NCBI RefSeq assembly: GCF_001715975.1
Contig: NZ_MARB01000002.1
Coordinates: 1 to 64,000 of the forward strand
Length of the DNA: 64,000 nt
Origin: Candidatus Thiodiazotropha endolucinida
Lineage (GTDB): Bacteria; Pseudomonadota; Gammaproteobacteria; Chromatiales; Chromatiaceae
Reading direction: 5' to 3'
Positions 18,828 to 28,888 of the stretch are shown one piece after another (positions within the stretch are counted from its first letter, which is position 1; the number at the start of each line of letters is the position of its first letter). A program made the translations under genes and the position numbers. The notes below the pieces were generated by a model, which worked only from the letters and a program-made list of their open reading frames with translations, was not told the DNA's origin and ran no database searches.

Positions 18828-19457
18828 ATGACCATTACCGCGGCTCTCTCTGCAACCCTCGAAGCGCTTTTGAATCAGGCCATTCACCTCGATCCGGAGA
18901 CTCCCGCCCGGCTCACACCCATGCATGGCAAGGTGATCCGGTTGGACCTGCTGGGCATGGGAGCCCCCCTCTATCTCATCCCCGACCCGAACGGTATCCA
19001 GGTCCTGAATGATTACGAAGGTCAGGCCGACTGCAGTTTACGCGGTTCTCCCTTCGACCTGATGCGTATGCGCGGTACCAGAAAGAGCGCGGACCAACTC
19101 TTCAAGGGCACGGTCGAGATTGAGGGTGATACCGCACTTGCACAGCAATTCGGCGCCCTCCTGGCTGATCTTGATATCGACTGGGAGGAGCAGCTTTCGC
19201 GCGTTACCGGCGATATAGCCGCCCACGAAATAGGCAAGCTGGTGAAATCTGCGATCAGCTGGGGACGCTCAGTAAACAGAACCACAGAACAGAATCTTCA
19301 GGAGTATCTCCAGGAAGAGCTGCGCCTGCTTCCTTCCCGACATGAAATATCCACCTTCCTCGATGAGATCGACCGGTTGCGCGATGACGCGGACCGGCTC
19401 GAGGCCCGGGTACAGCGACTGAGGCAGCATCTGGATGATAAGGACAAGGCCTCGTGA
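18828..19457 (+). CDS. ubiJ: Ubiquinone biosynthesis accessory factor UbiJ (SCP2 domain)
   Basis: 209 residues. The N-terminal two-thirds form an SCP2-type lipid-binding domain (about residues 15-115). The C-terminal part is a helical coiled coil (about 165-205). UbiJ with UbiK organises the soluble Ubi complex that hydroxylates and methylates the quinone head. GCAGGAAG precedes the ATG. The stop overlaps the ubiB start in GTGA. Position between ubiE and ubiB confirms the call. Confidence 0.93.
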   Translation: MTITAALSATLEALLNQAIHLDPETPARLTPMHGKVIRLDLLGMGAPLYLIPDPNGIQVLNDYEGQADCSLRGSPFDLMRMRGTRKSADQLFKGTVEIEGDTALAQQFGALLADLDIDWEEQLSRVTGDIAAHEIGKLVKSAISWGRSVNRTTEQNLQEYLQEELRLLPSRHEISTFLDEIDRLRDDADRLEARVQRLRQHLDDKDKAS

Positions 19458-21112
19458 TTCACCCCTCCCAGGCCATCCGGCTGATCCACATTAACCTTGT
19501 ATTGCTGCGCCATGGCCTGGATGAGGTCATCCTCGCCACACATCTGTTCCGGCCGATTCGATTTCTTATCTACCTATCTCCCTGGTTCTGGTTTCGCAAG
19601 GATCGCTCACCCTATCCGGTCCGTATCCGTCGGACGCTGGAGGATCTCGGACCCATTTTCGTTAAATTCGGCCAGATTCTCTCCACACGGCGAGACCTAT
19701 TGCCCGATGACCTGGCGAATGAGTTGGCCAAGCTGCAGGACCGGGTACCACCATTCCCGGGAGAGAAGGCCAGAGCCATAATCGAGAAGGCCTATGGCCG
19801 GCCCATCGACGAGCTACTGGAGGCCTTCGATGAGCAACCGCTCGCCTCAGCGTCCATTGCACAGGTGCATACAGCTCAGTTGAAGGATGGAAAAAAAGTG
19901 GTCGTCAAAGTTTTACGACCACTGATTGAAAAAACCATCCGACGGGATGTGGATCTGCTCTACACCATCGCCCGGTTGGCTGAAAAATATTGGAAGGAGG
20001 GTCGTCGTCTGAGACCGGTGGAGGTCGTTCAGGAGTATGAGAAGACCATATTCGACGAATTGGACCTGATGCGCGAGGCAGCCAATGCCTCCCAATTGAG
20101 GCGCAATTTTATCAACAGCGACGCCCTCTATGTCCCGGAGGTCTACTGGGATCTGACCCGACAGAATGTATTGGTCATGGAGCGTATCAGCGGTACCCCC
20201 GTGGGTGACATCGATGCATTGCGGCAACAGGGCATCAGCATGAAATTGCTTGGGGAGCGAGGTGTCGAGATCTTCTTCACCCAGGTCTTCAAGTACAACT
20301 TCTTTCATGCCGACATGCACCCCGGTAATATCTTTGTCGAACCCAACGGCCGTTATATCGCTGTCGACTTCGGCATCATGGGAACCCTGACCGAGGAGGA
20401 TAAGCGCTACCTGGCGGAAAATCTGTTGGCTTTCTTCAACCGTGACTACAAACGCGTGGCTCAACTCCATATCCAATCGGGCTGGGTACCCGAAGTAACC
20501 CGGGTCGAGGAGTTCGAATCGGCTATACGCACGGTCAGTGAACCGATCTTCGAAAAACCACTGAGTGAGATTTCATTTGGCCATTTTTTGCTTAGGCTGT
20601 TTCAAACCGCCCGACGATTTGATATGGAAGTTCAGCCGCAACTGGTATTGTTGCAGAAGACCCTGCTCAACATAGAGGGCCTGGGGAGGCAACTCTATCC
20701 TCAGCTCGACCTCTGGACCACCGCGAAGCCGTTTCTTGAACGCTGGATGAGCGAGCAGATCGGACGCCGGGCCTTCGTCGGCAAGCTTAAACAGAACCTG
20801 CCTGAAATTGCCGAACACCTGCCCGATTTACCTAAAAAGCTGAATAAGATCATCGACGATGCGGCATCCGGCCGAATTGAGCTCAAATGGAAATCAGATG
20901 AACTCGACATGCTGCGCAAACAGCTGCGCCAAAACCACCGGAATACCATCACCACCATTGCAGGAGGGGCCATGCTGCTAAGCGGCTCTCTGCTGCTGGT
21001 ATTTGGCAGTGGCGGATTGCTGCCAATAACCCTGGCCACCGTTTTGGGAACGGGGTTGGGTGCAGGTGGAGGTTTTCTGCTGATAAAAGGCTGGTTCGAT
21101 ACGGCAGACTGA
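19454..21112 (+). CDS. ubiB: UbiB protein-kinase-like ATPase of ubiquinone biosynthesis
   Basis: 552 residues, ABC1/ADCK/UbiB family. The KxGQ-type motif is present in [23 protein letters not shown] (about residues 75-96), with an atypical kinase ATP site [17 protein letters not shown] and metal-binding [11 protein letters not shown] and VDFGIMG segments. Two hydrophobic helices at the C-terminus (about 495-545) anchor it to the inner membrane. It is proposed to extract quinone precursors from the membrane for the Ubi complex. The start is GTG 19454, coupled to ubiJ by 4 bases. Confidence 0.96.
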   Translation: MIHPSQAIRLIHINLVLLRHGLDEVILATHLFRPIRFLIYLSPWFWFRKDRSPYPVRIRRTLEDLGPIFVKFGQILSTRRDLLPDDLANELAKLQDRVPPFPGEKARAIIEKAYGRPIDELLEAFDEQPLASASIAQVHTAQLKDGKKVVVKVLRPLIEKTIRRDVDLLYTIARLAEKYWKEGRRLRPVEVVQEYEKTIFDELDLMREAANASQLRRNFINSDALYVPEVYWDLTRQNVLVMERISGTPVGDIDALRQQGISMKLLGERGVEIFFTQVFKYNFFHADMHPGNIFVEPNGRYIAVDFGIMGTLTEEDKRYLAENLLAFFNRDYKRVAQLHIQSGWVPEVTRVEEFESAIRTVSEPIFEKPLSEISFGHFLLRLFQTARRFDMEVQPQLVLLQKTLLNIEGLGRQLYPQLDLWTTAKPFLERWMSEQIGRRAFVGKLKQNLPEIAEHLPDLPKKLNKIIDDAASGRIELKWKSDELDMLRKQLRQNHRNTITTIAGGAMLLSGSLLLVFGSGGLLPITLATVLGTGLGAGGGFLLIKGWFDTAD

Positions 21113-21227
21113 ATACCACCGCAATCAGGCAACAGCCACGAATTCCAACCCTTGGCGATAGCGGAAATTTGATCCATCATTATCTGTAGAGCAACAAGAA
21201 TTGGCACCCAGATCCAAGGAGTCAGCC

Positions 21228-21758
21228 ATGTCACCTTCGACACCCCAAGATCCCTTTGATCGTTTGGCCTCAGCCTACGATAAAATGCTGAATGAGGTAC
21301 ACAAAGCGGCGGAGTCCGCCAGGGAGAATACCCTTCCAGGTATCAAGGAGTACTTGGCGGATGCCAGAGAGAAATTGATCGAACTGGGTGAGCTCAGCCG
21401 GGAGGAAGCGGAGAAGGTGTCTGGTTACATCGAGCGTGACATGAAGGATGCGGCCAACTACCTGCTGGAGACCGGTGAGCAGCTCTCCGCCTGGTGGCGC
21501 TTCGATGTGCAGCAGGTGGAAAACCGCTTGTTTGAAATGTTCACCGGGGTTGCCGATCAAACCAAGCTGGAGCTGGCGAAACTCGCCGAACGGGCCAGCC
21601 AATCGTCACTCTATCACACTGGCGAGGTTACGGGGCCCGGAACCCTTGTCTGCACAAGCTGCAACAAGGAGATGCACTTCAAAAAAACCGGACACATCCC
21701 ACCCTGTTCCGGCTGCAAGGGCACCGAATTTAAACGCTCCTCAATGTCAAAGGGGTAG
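21228..21758 (+). CDS. YbeL-like zinc-ribbon protein (DUF1451)
   Basis: 176 residues from ATG 21228, with AAGGAG 9 bases upstream; a TTG at 21201 is a poorer start. A helical N-terminal part (about residues 5-115) precedes YHTGEVTGPGTLVC and a zinc ribbon with Cys142, Cys145, Cys160 and Cys163. The layout matches E. coli YbeL (DUF1451), whose function is unknown. The TAG stop is the first three bases of a short repeat found again at 21815. Confidence 0.85.
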   Translation: MSPSTPQDPFDRLASAYDKMLNEVHKAAESARENTLPGIKEYLADAREKLIELGELSREEAEKVSGYIERDMKDAANYLLETGEQLSAWWRFDVQQVENRLFEMFTGVADQTKLELAKLAERASQSSLYHTGEVTGPGTLVCTSCNKEMHFKKTGHIPPCSGCKGTEFKRSSMSKG

Positions 21759-21829
21759 CGCAGCGAACAACGAGCAGAAAACGCTGATTCGGATATTCTC
21801 TTCTTGTGGCCGGCTAGCGCAGCGAACAA
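21756..21829. repeat. Direct repeat TAGCGCAGCGAACAA, two copies
   Basis: A 15-base direct repeat lies at 21756-21770 and 21815-21829. The first copy supplies the stop of the zinc-ribbon gene and the second abuts the stop of the convergent DUF4124 gene. The second copy continues GTAGAACGCG; a related sequence (three mismatches over 21 bases) occurs at 28889-28909, before the metallophosphoesterase gene. Confidence 0.55.
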
Positions 21830-22122
21830 GTAGAACGCGTAGTCCGTTTGGTTCGCCTCTTCTTAACAACCCTACTCGCCTTTTTTCTGCTTCGTTTGGT
21901 TGTGTTGGCACGCTTGATCGTCGGCACCTTGCGCATATTCACCGAACTGAAACTGTCGCTATTGATAGTGGCCCGCCGGCTTCCAGGAGGAGGAGGGGAT
22001 TGTGTGTAGTTCAACTTGCCCTGCTCATCGTACCATTTATACATGGCGGCCTGAGCAGGCAATACCGAGAGAAGCAGAAGAGGGCCGAAGATTAATCCTA
22101 AGCAGTAGTTAAGCCTATCCAT
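21814..22122 (-). CDS. Small DUF4124 protein with basic tail
   Basis: 102 residues from ATG 22122 (the frame opens at 22143). A signal peptide covers about residues 1-25 (ending LPAQA). It is followed by a short DUF4124 domain: MYKWYDEQGKLNYTQSPPPPG. The last 40 residues are very rich in Arg and Lys. DUF4124 proteins are small exported proteins of unknown function, common in sulfur-oxidising and related gammaproteobacteria. This is one of three in the window; the others are at 35975 and 58856. Confidence 0.7.
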   Translation of the reverse strand: MDRLNYCLGLIFGPLLLLSVLPAQAAMYKWYDEQGKLNYTQSPPPPGSRRATINSDSFSSVNMRKVPTIKRANTTKRSRKKASRVVKKRRTKRTTRSTCSLR

Positions 22123-22250
22123 GAAGTGTGATTCCCATGTCACAGGTCCATGTCTATTACCTTACGTTTTTTGGGTATTTATGACAAACGAATATTATTC
22201 CCAAGCAACAGAAAGCATGACTTAGCTGTTTACAGTCACTACCCAAGTCT

Positions 22251-23660
22251 CTACTTCTTCCTGGATTTGGAACGCTTGGATTTAGTTTTTTTCACCGCTG
22301 TTTTCTTGCCGGATGAAACCTTTGCCGTCACTTTTTTCAATCCGGTGTTCTTAGGGGTCCTCTTTTTGGCCACGCCCTTGGTGGAAACCCTCTTCTTTGC
22401 TTTTGCTTTCACTTTCGCGCGCTTTTTTACCGCCTTGCCACGCTGCCGTAGAGCTGTTCGATCGGACTTGGCCGATACCTTGCTGCGTTTCTTGGTACTT
22501 CCGGTTGTGCCTTTTGCCTTTTTCCCGGTTGACGGCCTTGTAGCAACCTTTTTTGTCGCGACCTTCTTCTTTGGAGCCACTTCAGATTTCGGCATCTTCT
22601 TCTTGCTTGGCTTCTTCTTGCTTGGTTGCTTTTTTACCGGCTTTTTCTGCGCAGTCCGATGAGTGCTTGATTTCTTTTTAACCGCGCGTGACTTTGCCGC
22701 TGTCCGTGTGCTCGACTTCTTTTTGGAAGCCTTTTTCTTAGCCACTTGCCTGGCAGCCGGCTTTTTTTTGCTTGTCTGCTTCCTGGCTGCCCGTTTCGTA
22801 TCAGTCTTCTTTCGGCTCGCCTTTTTCTTCGCCACCTTGATCGGAGCAGGAACCTTTTCCTTCTTCTCCCGGCTTGCAACAGTCACAGGAGCCACTGTCT
22901 CTGCGGCAGATCGGGTGGTTGCTTCTTCAAGTACCAGGCTCTTATCGCTCTCCTCTGTACGCTCCTCGAGTACCGGCGGAGCTTCAATCGAGGCATCCTG
23001 ACCGGATTGCCGGCTTCCTTCATCGATCGTCTTGCAGATAAGCTGGAAAACCTGATGGATCTCGCCATTGCCGTCAATCTTGACCAATTTACCCTGCTTC
23101 CCATAGTGGGTGATCAGGGGCGATATCAGATGGTCGAAGACGTGAATTCGACTGCTGACCGTCTCTTCGTTGTCATCCGACCTTTGGTGCAGGCGTCCAC
23201 CACAGACATCACACACACCATCAACAACCGGAGGGTTCCTATAGATGTTGTAGAGCAGCCCGCAACTGCGGCAGGTGCGTCGCCCCACCAGGCGCTCCAT
23301 GAGGGTGTCTGTCTCAATATCGATCAGCAGAATCAGGTCTAAGGGTTGATCGATCTCGATCATCAGTTCATCGAGAGTCAGCGCCTGCAGGAGATTTCTG
23401 GGAAAGCCGTCCAGTACGAAACCATCCTGGAGTTCAGTTTTCAGCAACCGCTCACGCAGCAGTGCCAGGACTATATCCTCAGTTACCACCCTGCCGGCTT
23501 CCTGCAGTCCTTTAATTTCGAGACCCAGTGGCGTCCGCTTCAGCACAGCATCCTTCACCAGCTCGCCCGTCATCACTGGGGATAGGCCGTATTTATCAGC
23601 CAGCAGGTCTGTCTGTGTCCTCTTACCCGACCCCGGTGCCCCCAGTATTACAATTCGCAT
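22251..23660 (-). CDS. Adenylate kinase-like protein fused to lysine-rich histone-H1-like tail
   Basis: 469 residues. Residues 1-215 read as adenylate kinase: P-loop GAPGSGKRTQ (7-16), DGFPRN at 84-89, a zinc-type lid with Cys130/133/150/153, and RSDDNEETVSSR for phosphate contacts. Two oddities: the P-loop has Arg14 where Gly is usual, and the AMP-site Arg of TGxxxR is Lys36. Residues about 216-265 are an acidic/neutral linker. Residues about 266-469 are almost only Lys, Ala, Ser, Arg, Thr with repeated KKK-x-S blocks, like bacterial histone-H1-like proteins that bind nucleic acid. Adenylate kinase is normally about 215 residues, so the tail doubles it. Activity and role are unknown; a housekeeping adk may lie elsewhere. 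Confidence 0.8.
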   Translation of the reverse strand: MRIVILGAPGSGKRTQTDLLADKYGLSPVMTGELVKDAVLKRTPLGLEIKGLQEAGRVVTEDIVLALLRERLLKTELQDGFVLDGFPRNLLQALTLDELMIEIDQPLDLILLIDIETDTLMERLVGRRTCRSCGLLYNIYRNPPVVDGVCDVCGGRLHQRSDDNEETVSSRIHVFDHLISPLITHYGKQGKLVKIDGNGEIHQVFQLICKTIDEGSRQSGQDASIEAPPVLEERTEESDKSLVLEEATTRSAAETVAPVTVASREKKEKVPAPIKVAKKKASRKKTDTKRAARKQTSKKKPAARQVAKKKASKKKSSTRTAAKSRAVKKKSSTHRTAQKKPVKKQPSKKKPSKKKMPKSEVAPKKKVATKKVATRPSTGKKAKGTTGSTKKRSKVSAKSDRTALRQRGKAVKKRAKVKAKAKKRVSTKGVAKKRTPKNTGLKKVTAKVSSGKKTAVKKTKSKRSKSRKK

Positions 23661-23997
23661 CCCCTGATATCTCCAACGCTACAAACAAAAAGTTGTTTTT
23701 CCTTTTATTACAGCTATTTAAGCTGGATCTCGTAGACACCCACGATATTTTTTCGCTTAATCCGGCCACCGTTGCTACAGGTACTCTTCATGCATAATTC
23801 CACTGTCAGATCCCTTTGTCGGGTGTATCAATTAAGAAAATCCATGGCTCCATCCAAGTTTTGCATTAGCCGCCAGCTGTGAGCTTGGGTAAGCTAATCC
23901 AAGATTTCCCGCAAAGTCAACGGACTTTGTGTACTAAACAGATCAATTAGATTATTCTTCTCTGCCTCATGCAGTGACCTAATGCAGAGTGGCCTTC
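23661..23997. other. Intergenic region, no gene seen
   Basis: About 337 bases between the divergent adenylate-kinase-like gene and the next forward gene. It is AT-rich compared with its neighbours and should hold promoters for both directions. I see no hairpin with a T tract, no RNA gene and no convincing ORF. Confidence 0.4.
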
Positions 23998-24342
23998 ATG
24001 CCTGAAATTCCAGATATAACAGAATCTGAACACTGGATCATCGAAACCACGTTGACTGAACGTTACGGAGGTAAAGTTGAAACCCAGATTGCAGATGCCG
24101 AGATACGCCTGATGCCCTCCGATCGAGAGCTATCGAGCTGTCCGGTCATCTATTGGAATCAAGAGGGCTGCAATTTCATTGTTTTCAAAACCGGCAGCCG
24201 CAAATACCGCTGCCAGTTTTTCTACCGGGGTTATCAACAGTATGGCACCGGTGTCGACGAATACGACGACCTCACGGAATGCATCGTCTCCCTGCTGCAG
24301 GCTCAGGCCGATCATGCGGCAAGAGAGAGAGGTGACCTATAG
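23998..24342 (+). CDS. Hypothetical protein
   Basis: 114 residues from ATG 23998; a GTG at 23989 is also possible. No signal peptide or membrane helix is visible. The sequence is acidic, with an aromatic middle section (YWNQEGCNFIVFKTGSR, then FFYRGYQQYGTG). I do not recognise a family. It lies 62 bases before pfp and points the same way, so it could be co-transcribed with pfp. Coding is likely because the codon pattern resembles that of its neighbours. Confidence 0.6.
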   Translation: MPEIPDITESEHWIIETTLTERYGGKVETQIADAEIRLMPSDRELSSCPVIYWNQEGCNFIVFKTGSRKYRCQFFYRGYQQYGTGVDEYDDLTECIVSLLQAQADHAARERGDL

Positions 24343-24404
24343 AGGCCATTGATACGTACCCGGATTTTTAAATAGATATCAATAAACTAAGGGGATCATA
24401 ATAA

Positions 24405-25661
24405 ATGACTGCTAAAAATGCCTTCTATGCCCAATCGGGCGGGGTCACCGCGGTGATCAATGCCTCCGCTTGCGGGGTTATCGAAACCGCCCGCCAACAC
24501 CCCGATAAGATTGCCAATGTCTACGCCGGACGCAATGGCATCATAGGCGCGCTTACCGAAGACCTGATCGATACCAGCGCCGAATCGGCTGAGGATATCG
24601 CTGCTCTCAAACACACGCCTTCCGGCGGTTTCGGGTCGTGCCGTTTCAAGCTGAAGAGCCTGGAAGACAATAAAAGGGAATACGAGCGCCTGATTGAGAT
24701 TTTCAAGGCCCACAATATCGGCTACTTCTTCTACAACGGCGGTGGTGATTCGGCCGACACCTGCTACAAAGTCTCCCAGCTGTCTGAAAAGATGGGTTTC
24801 CCGGTACAGGCGATTCATGTACCCAAGACGGTGGACAACGACCTGCCGATTACCGACAACTGTCCGGGTTTCGGTTCGGTAGCCAAGTATATCGCCGTCT
24901 CCACACTGGAGGCATCTTTCGATGTACGCTCAATGGCTGCCACATCGACCAAGATATTCGTGATCGAAGTCATGGGCCGCCATGCCGGCTGGATCGCCGC
25001 TGCCGGCGGTTTGGTTGAGGACAACGGCATACCGGTTGTCATTCTCTTCCCAGAGGTGGAATTCGATCAGGAGAAGTTTCTCGCCAAGGTCGACACCAAG
25101 GTCAAGGAACACGGTTACTGTTCCATCGTGGTCTCGGAGGGTTGTCACTGGCCGGATGGTAAATTTCTCGCCGAACAGGGTACTCGCGACGCCTTCGGCC
25201 ACGCCCAGCTGGGTGGCGCCGCTCCCGTGGTCGCCAACATGATCAAATACGCCCTGGGTTACAAATTCCACTGGGCCGTGGCCGACTACCTGCAGCGGGC
25301 CGCCCGTCACCTTGCATCGGCCTCTGATGTCGAGCAGGCCTATGCCTTGGGCAAGGCGGCAGTGGAGAAGGCATTGGAGGGTAAAAACTCCATCATGCCC
25401 ACAGTGGTGCGGGAGTCTTCCAGCCCATACAAATGGAGTATCGGCGAAGCCCCCCTGAGCGAGGTGGCGAATGTCGAAAAGATGATGCCGATGGAGTTCA
25501 TCACCGATGACGGATTCGGCATCACGGCCGCCTGCAAGGAGTACCTCTATCCTTTGATCAAGGGCGAGGCCTATCCTCCCTACACTGAAAACGGCATGCC
25601 AGACTATGTCACCATGAAGGGTGTGGCGGTACCCAGGAAACTGGACAGCTTTGAACTTTAA
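24405..25661 (+). CDS. pfp: Pyrophosphate-dependent 6-phosphofructokinase
   Basis: 418 residues. It reversibly phosphorylates fructose 6-phosphate using pyrophosphate. The phosphofructokinase motifs are YAQSGGVTAVINAS at the N-terminus, NGGGDSADTC near residue 105 (an Asp here marks PPi rather than ATP use), PKTVDNDLP near 145, and EVMGRHAGWIAA near 188. AAGGGG precedes the ATG. In several thiotrophic symbionts the same enzyme also acts on sedoheptulose-1,7-bisphosphate and ribulose 5-phosphate in a PPi-saving Calvin cycle; that wider role here is inferred from the adjacent hppA. A terminator follows directly. Confidence 0.95.
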   Translation: MTAKNAFYAQSGGVTAVINASACGVIETARQHPDKIANVYAGRNGIIGALTEDLIDTSAESAEDIAALKHTPSGGFGSCRFKLKSLEDNKREYERLIEIFKAHNIGYFFYNGGGDSADTCYKVSQLSEKMGFPVQAIHVPKTVDNDLPITDNCPGFGSVAKYIAVSTLEASFDVRSMAATSTKIFVIEVMGRHAGWIAAAGGLVEDNGIPVVILFPEVEFDQEKFLAKVDTKVKEHGYCSIVVSEGCHWPDGKFLAEQGTRDAFGHAQLGGAAPVVANMIKYALGYKFHWAVADYLQRAARHLASASDVEQAYALGKAAVEKALEGKNSIMPTVVRESSSPYKWSIGEAPLSEVANVEKMMPMEFITDDGFGITAACKEYLYPLIKGEAYPPYTENGMPDYVTMKGVAVPRKLDSFEL

Positions 25662-25672
25662 TCTAAATCAAT

Positions 25673-25696
25673 AGGGGCTTAAAAGCCCCTTTTTTT
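25673..25696 (+). terminator. Rho-independent terminator after pfp
   Basis: A stem AGGGGCTT / AAGCCCCT with a two-base AA loop is followed by eight T residues. It starts 12 bases after the pfp stop. It would separate pfp from hppA, or attenuate read-through to hppA, which begins 127 bases later. Confidence 0.9.
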
Positions 25697-25823
25697 GTGC
25701 GCCCAACCCTGCCAGAATGGTCTGCTGATCGAAACCGGCCTGACCGGACTGCGTCAGGGCTCAGGTGGTGTAAATGAATTGTTACCAGAACCCATTTCGT
25801 CTATCTCATTGGAGGATGTATAA

Positions 25824-27863
25824 GTGAACACAGAACTAATCTTCGCCCTAGCCTGTGCGGTTGCCGCGCTTGCCTATGGCTTCCTATCCGTAAAATGGAT
25901 ACTTGCGCAGCCCGAAGGCAACGAGAAGATGCGAGAGATAGCCGGCGCCGTACAGGAAGGCGCCAAGGCCTACCTCAACCGCCAATACACCACTATCGGT
26001 ATCGTCGGCGTAATCCTGTTCGTCATACTCTGGTACTTCCTCGGAACCGCGACTGCGGTCGGTTTCGCCATCGGCGCCGTCTTCTCAGGCCTTGCCGGCT
26101 ACATCGGCATGCATATTTCCGTTCGCTCCAATCTGCGCACGGCTCAAGCTGCCGACAACGGCATCAACGCGGCGCTGCAGATCGCATTTCGCGGCGGCGC
26201 CATTACCGGCCTGCTGGTTGTCGGACTTGGACTGTTGGGTGTGGCCGGTTACTACGCCATTCTCATCGCCATGGGGGTCGAGGATCCCCTGCATCCCCTG
26301 GTTGGCCTGGCCTTTGGCGGTTCGCTGATCTCCATCTTCGCCCGACTTGGTGGCGGTATCTTTACCAAAGGCGCCGATGTGGGTGCCGATATCGTAGGCA
26401 AGGTTGAAGCGGGCATCCCCGAGGATGACCCCCGCAACCCCGCGGTTATCGCCGATAACGTGGGTGATAACGTGGGCGACTGCGCCGGCATGGCAGCCGA
26501 TCTGTTCGAAACCTACGCCGTTACCGTGGTTGCAACCATGCTGCTCGGCGGTCTGCTGATGGCCGATGCCGGCACAGCACCGATACTCTATCCGCTTGTA
26601 TTGGGCGGTGTCTCCATCATCGCGTCCATCGTCGGTACCTTCTTTGTCAAGGCAAAGGACACAGACACCAACGTCATGCCCGCTCTTTATAAGGGTTTGA
26701 TCGTATCCGGTCTCCTCGCCGCCATCGCCTTCTACTTCGCCACTGACATGATCATGGACGGAGTCGGCGGTTTCAACACCATGCAGCTGTTCGGTTCTGC
26801 CATGATCGGCCTGGTTCTGACCGCCGCGATGGTAGTGATTACCGAATACTACACCTCTACCGAGTTCTCGCCGGTGCGTCAGATTGCCCAAGCCTCCACC
26901 ACAGGTGACGGCACCAATGTCATCGCCGGCCTGGGCATCTCCATGAAGTCCACAGCTGCGCCTGTGATTGCGGTGTGTGCCGCAATCTGGGGTTCATACG
27001 ACCTGGCCGGACTCTACGGCATCGCCATTGCGGCGACCGCCATGCTCTCCATGACCGGTATCATCGTTGCACTGGATGCCTATGGCCCGATCACAGACAA
27101 CGCCGGCGGTATCGCCGAAATGGCTGAACTGGATGAGAAGATCCGCAATATCACCGACCCCTTGGATGCCGTGGGCAATACCACCAAGGCCGTCACCAAG
27201 GGCTATGCCATCGGTTCCGCCGGTCTGGCCGCCCTGGTGCTGTTTGCCGACTTCACCAGCACCCTGGAGCACGCAGGCAAGACCATCAGCTTTGAACTCT
27301 CCGATCCAGCGGTATTGATCGGTCTCTTCATTGGCGGACTTGTCCCCTACCTGTTCGGTTCCATGGCCATGGAAGCGGTTGGCAAAGCCGCCGGCGGCAT
27401 TGTCAACGAAGTGCGTCGCCAGTTCCGGGAAAAACCCGGCATCATGGATCACAGCGAGAAACCGGATTACGGACGTGCTGTGGACTTGCTGACCAAAGCG
27501 GCCATCAAGGAGATGATCATCCCATCGCTGTTACCGGTATTGATGCCGATCGTAGTGGCCCTGGGCATCGGGTGGCTGATGGGCGGTGACGCCGGCGCCA
27601 AGGCGCTGGGCGGCCTGTTGATCGGCACCATCGTCACCGGCCTGTTCGTGGCCATCTCCATGACCGCCGGTGGCGGTGCCTGGGATAACGCCAAGAAGTA
27701 CATCGAAGACGGCAACCACGGTGGTAAGGGTTCGGATGCCCATAAGGCGGCGGTCACCGGCGACACGGTAGGCGACCCCTACAAGGATACCGCCGGTCCC
27801 GCGGTCAATCCGCTGATCAAGATCATCAACATTGTTGCCCTGCTGATCGTGCCTATTCTCTAG
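25824..27863 (+). CDS. hppA: Proton-translocating pyrophosphatase (K+-independent type)
   Basis: 679 residues, about 16 membrane helices. It couples PPi hydrolysis to proton pumping across the inner membrane, or makes PPi in reverse. The catalytic loop reads [20 protein letters not shown] then [20 protein letters not shown], and the C-terminal motif is [16 protein letters not shown], all intact. In [10 protein letters not shown] the Lys after GNTT marks the K+-independent subclass (Ala in K+-dependent enzymes). GGAGG lies about 10 bases before GTG 25824. It is placed between pfp and ppa, so membrane energy, PPi and sugar phosphates are linked in one locus. Confidence 0.97.
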   Translation: MNTELIFALACAVAALAYGFLSVKWILAQPEGNEKMREIAGAVQEGAKAYLNRQYTTIGIVGVILFVILWYFLGTATAVGFAIGAVFSGLAGYIGMHISVRSNLRTAQAADNGINAALQIAFRGGAITGLLVVGLGLLGVAGYYAILIAMGVEDPLHPLVGLAFGGSLISIFARLGGGIFTKGADVGADIVGKVEAGIPEDDPRNPAVIADNVGDNVGDCAGMAADLFETYAVTVVATMLLGGLLMADAGTAPILYPLVLGGVSIIASIVGTFFVKAKDTDTNVMPALYKGLIVSGLLAAIAFYFATDMIMDGVGGFNTMQLFGSAMIGLVLTAAMVVITEYYTSTEFSPVRQIAQASTTGDGTNVIAGLGISMKSTAAPVIAVCAAIWGSYDLAGLYGIAIAATAMLSMTGIIVALDAYGPITDNAGGIAEMAELDEKIRNITDPLDAVGNTTKAVTKGYAIGSAGLAALVLFADFTSTLEHAGKTISFELSDPAVLIGLFIGGLVPYLFGSMAMEAVGKAAGGIVNEVRRQFREKPGIMDHSEKPDYGRAVDLLTKAAIKEMIIPSLLPVLMPIVVALGIGWLMGGDAGAKALGGLLIGTIVTGLFVAISMTAGGGAWDNAKKYIEDGNHGGKGSDAHKAAVTGDTVGDPYKDTAGPAVNPLIKIINIVALLIVPIL

Positions 27864-27889
27864 CAGAGCCAGCGCTGTCAACACGCACG

Positions 27890-27912
27890 GGGGAGCTTCG
27901 GCTCCCCTTTTT
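27890..27912 (+). terminator. Rho-independent terminator after hppA
   Basis: A perfect seven-base stem GGGGAGC / GCTCCCC with a TTCG tetraloop and five T residues, 27 bases after the hppA stop. Confidence 0.93.
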
Positions 27913-28276
27913 CGTAACGGCCCCTACCTGGTCGTACGGATACCTGACACAAAATTCACAAACCGTAAATGGACGCCATACCTGGACAAAAAACCGTTGA
28001 TCAGCATCTCCTGAATTGTGGTAATTGGTGTTCAAGGCTGCCGTACAAATTACTTTCTCACTCATCGGGCCCGGAAGCGCCTGTGCGGCCTGATTAGATG
28101 CGGAAACCCGGATAATTCCACAATCCTACTGTGGACATCAGTTTGAACATTTCGCAATCTCACACAGGCTTTGGGCTAGACACCCGACGAGGTTATCCGT
28201 AATCTTCACACCTCACACGAATTCCGGCCCGCCTGCCGGATATAGTCAGCTACGATCAACCGCAAGGGTCTCAAAT
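27913..28276. other. Intergenic region upstream of ppa
   Basis: 364 bases without a credible gene; the minus-strand ORF here looks like chance. A small stem CCACA / TGTGG lies near 28120-28136, and CCGG-rich inverted bases precede a TATAGT hexamer at about 28242 that could be part of the ppa promoter. GCAAGGG lies just before the ppa ATG. No RNA family was recognised. Confidence 0.35.
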
Positions 28277-28825
28277 ATGAATCTGGACCGAGTCGCCTCA
28301 GGAAACAATATTCCTGATGAAATCAATGTCATTATCGAAATCCCGTCCAACGCCGATCCGGTCAAATATGAGGTGGACAAGGAGACAGGCGCCATGTTTG
28401 TCGACCGCATCCTGCGCACCGCCATGCACTATCCGGCCAACTACGGGTATATCCCACACACGCTATCTGACGATGGAGACCCCTGCGACGTGATGGTACC
28501 CACCGCTTTCCCGTTGATCCCTGGCTCTGTGATCCGCTGCCGACCGGTAGCCGTTTTGAAAATGACCGATGAATCCGGTGATGACGCCAAGGTCATTGCG
28601 GTACCGGCGGATGACGTTTCAAGTCGCTGGAGACATGTCAAATCGGCGGACGACATGCCTGAGGAACTGATGGAACGCATTGCCCACTTCTTCGAACATT
28701 ACAAGGACCTCGATGAGGGTAAGTGGGTACGTGTTAAGGGCTGGGAAGGTGCCGAGGCCGCCAAAGAGGAGGTCAGCAACTCGGTACAGATGTACAAAGA
28801 CGCACCGGAAAAACCGAACTTCTAA
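28277..28825 (+). CDS. ppa: Soluble inorganic pyrophosphatase, family I
   Basis: 182 residues, normal length for the family. It hydrolyses cytosolic PPi to two phosphates with Mg2+. The metal-binding signature is DDGDPCDVMVPT (about residues 74-85), and the substrate Lys/Tyr residues lie in KYEVDKETG and MHYPANYGYIP. It shares a locus with the membrane pyrophosphatase and PPi-dependent phosphofructokinase, which is notable because a soluble pyrophosphatase would drain the PPi those enzymes use. Separate regulation is therefore likely. Confidence 0.96.
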   Translation: MNLDRVASGNNIPDEINVIIEIPSNADPVKYEVDKETGAMFVDRILRTAMHYPANYGYIPHTLSDDGDPCDVMVPTAFPLIPGSVIRCRPVAVLKMTDESGDDAKVIAVPADDVSSRWRHVKSADDMPEELMERIAHFFEHYKDLDEGKWVRVKGWEGAEAAKEEVSNSVQMYKDAPEKPNF

Positions 28826-28888
28826 ACCATGAACGGCCGGCCCTTCATGGCTAAGTTTACTCCCCTATATCCCGTATATCCCGGTACT

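Noticed and set aside
26085-26891. 268-codon minus-strand ORF opposite hppA
   Set aside because: Antisense shadow of hppA, low-complexity Gly/His/Asp composition, no start signal.
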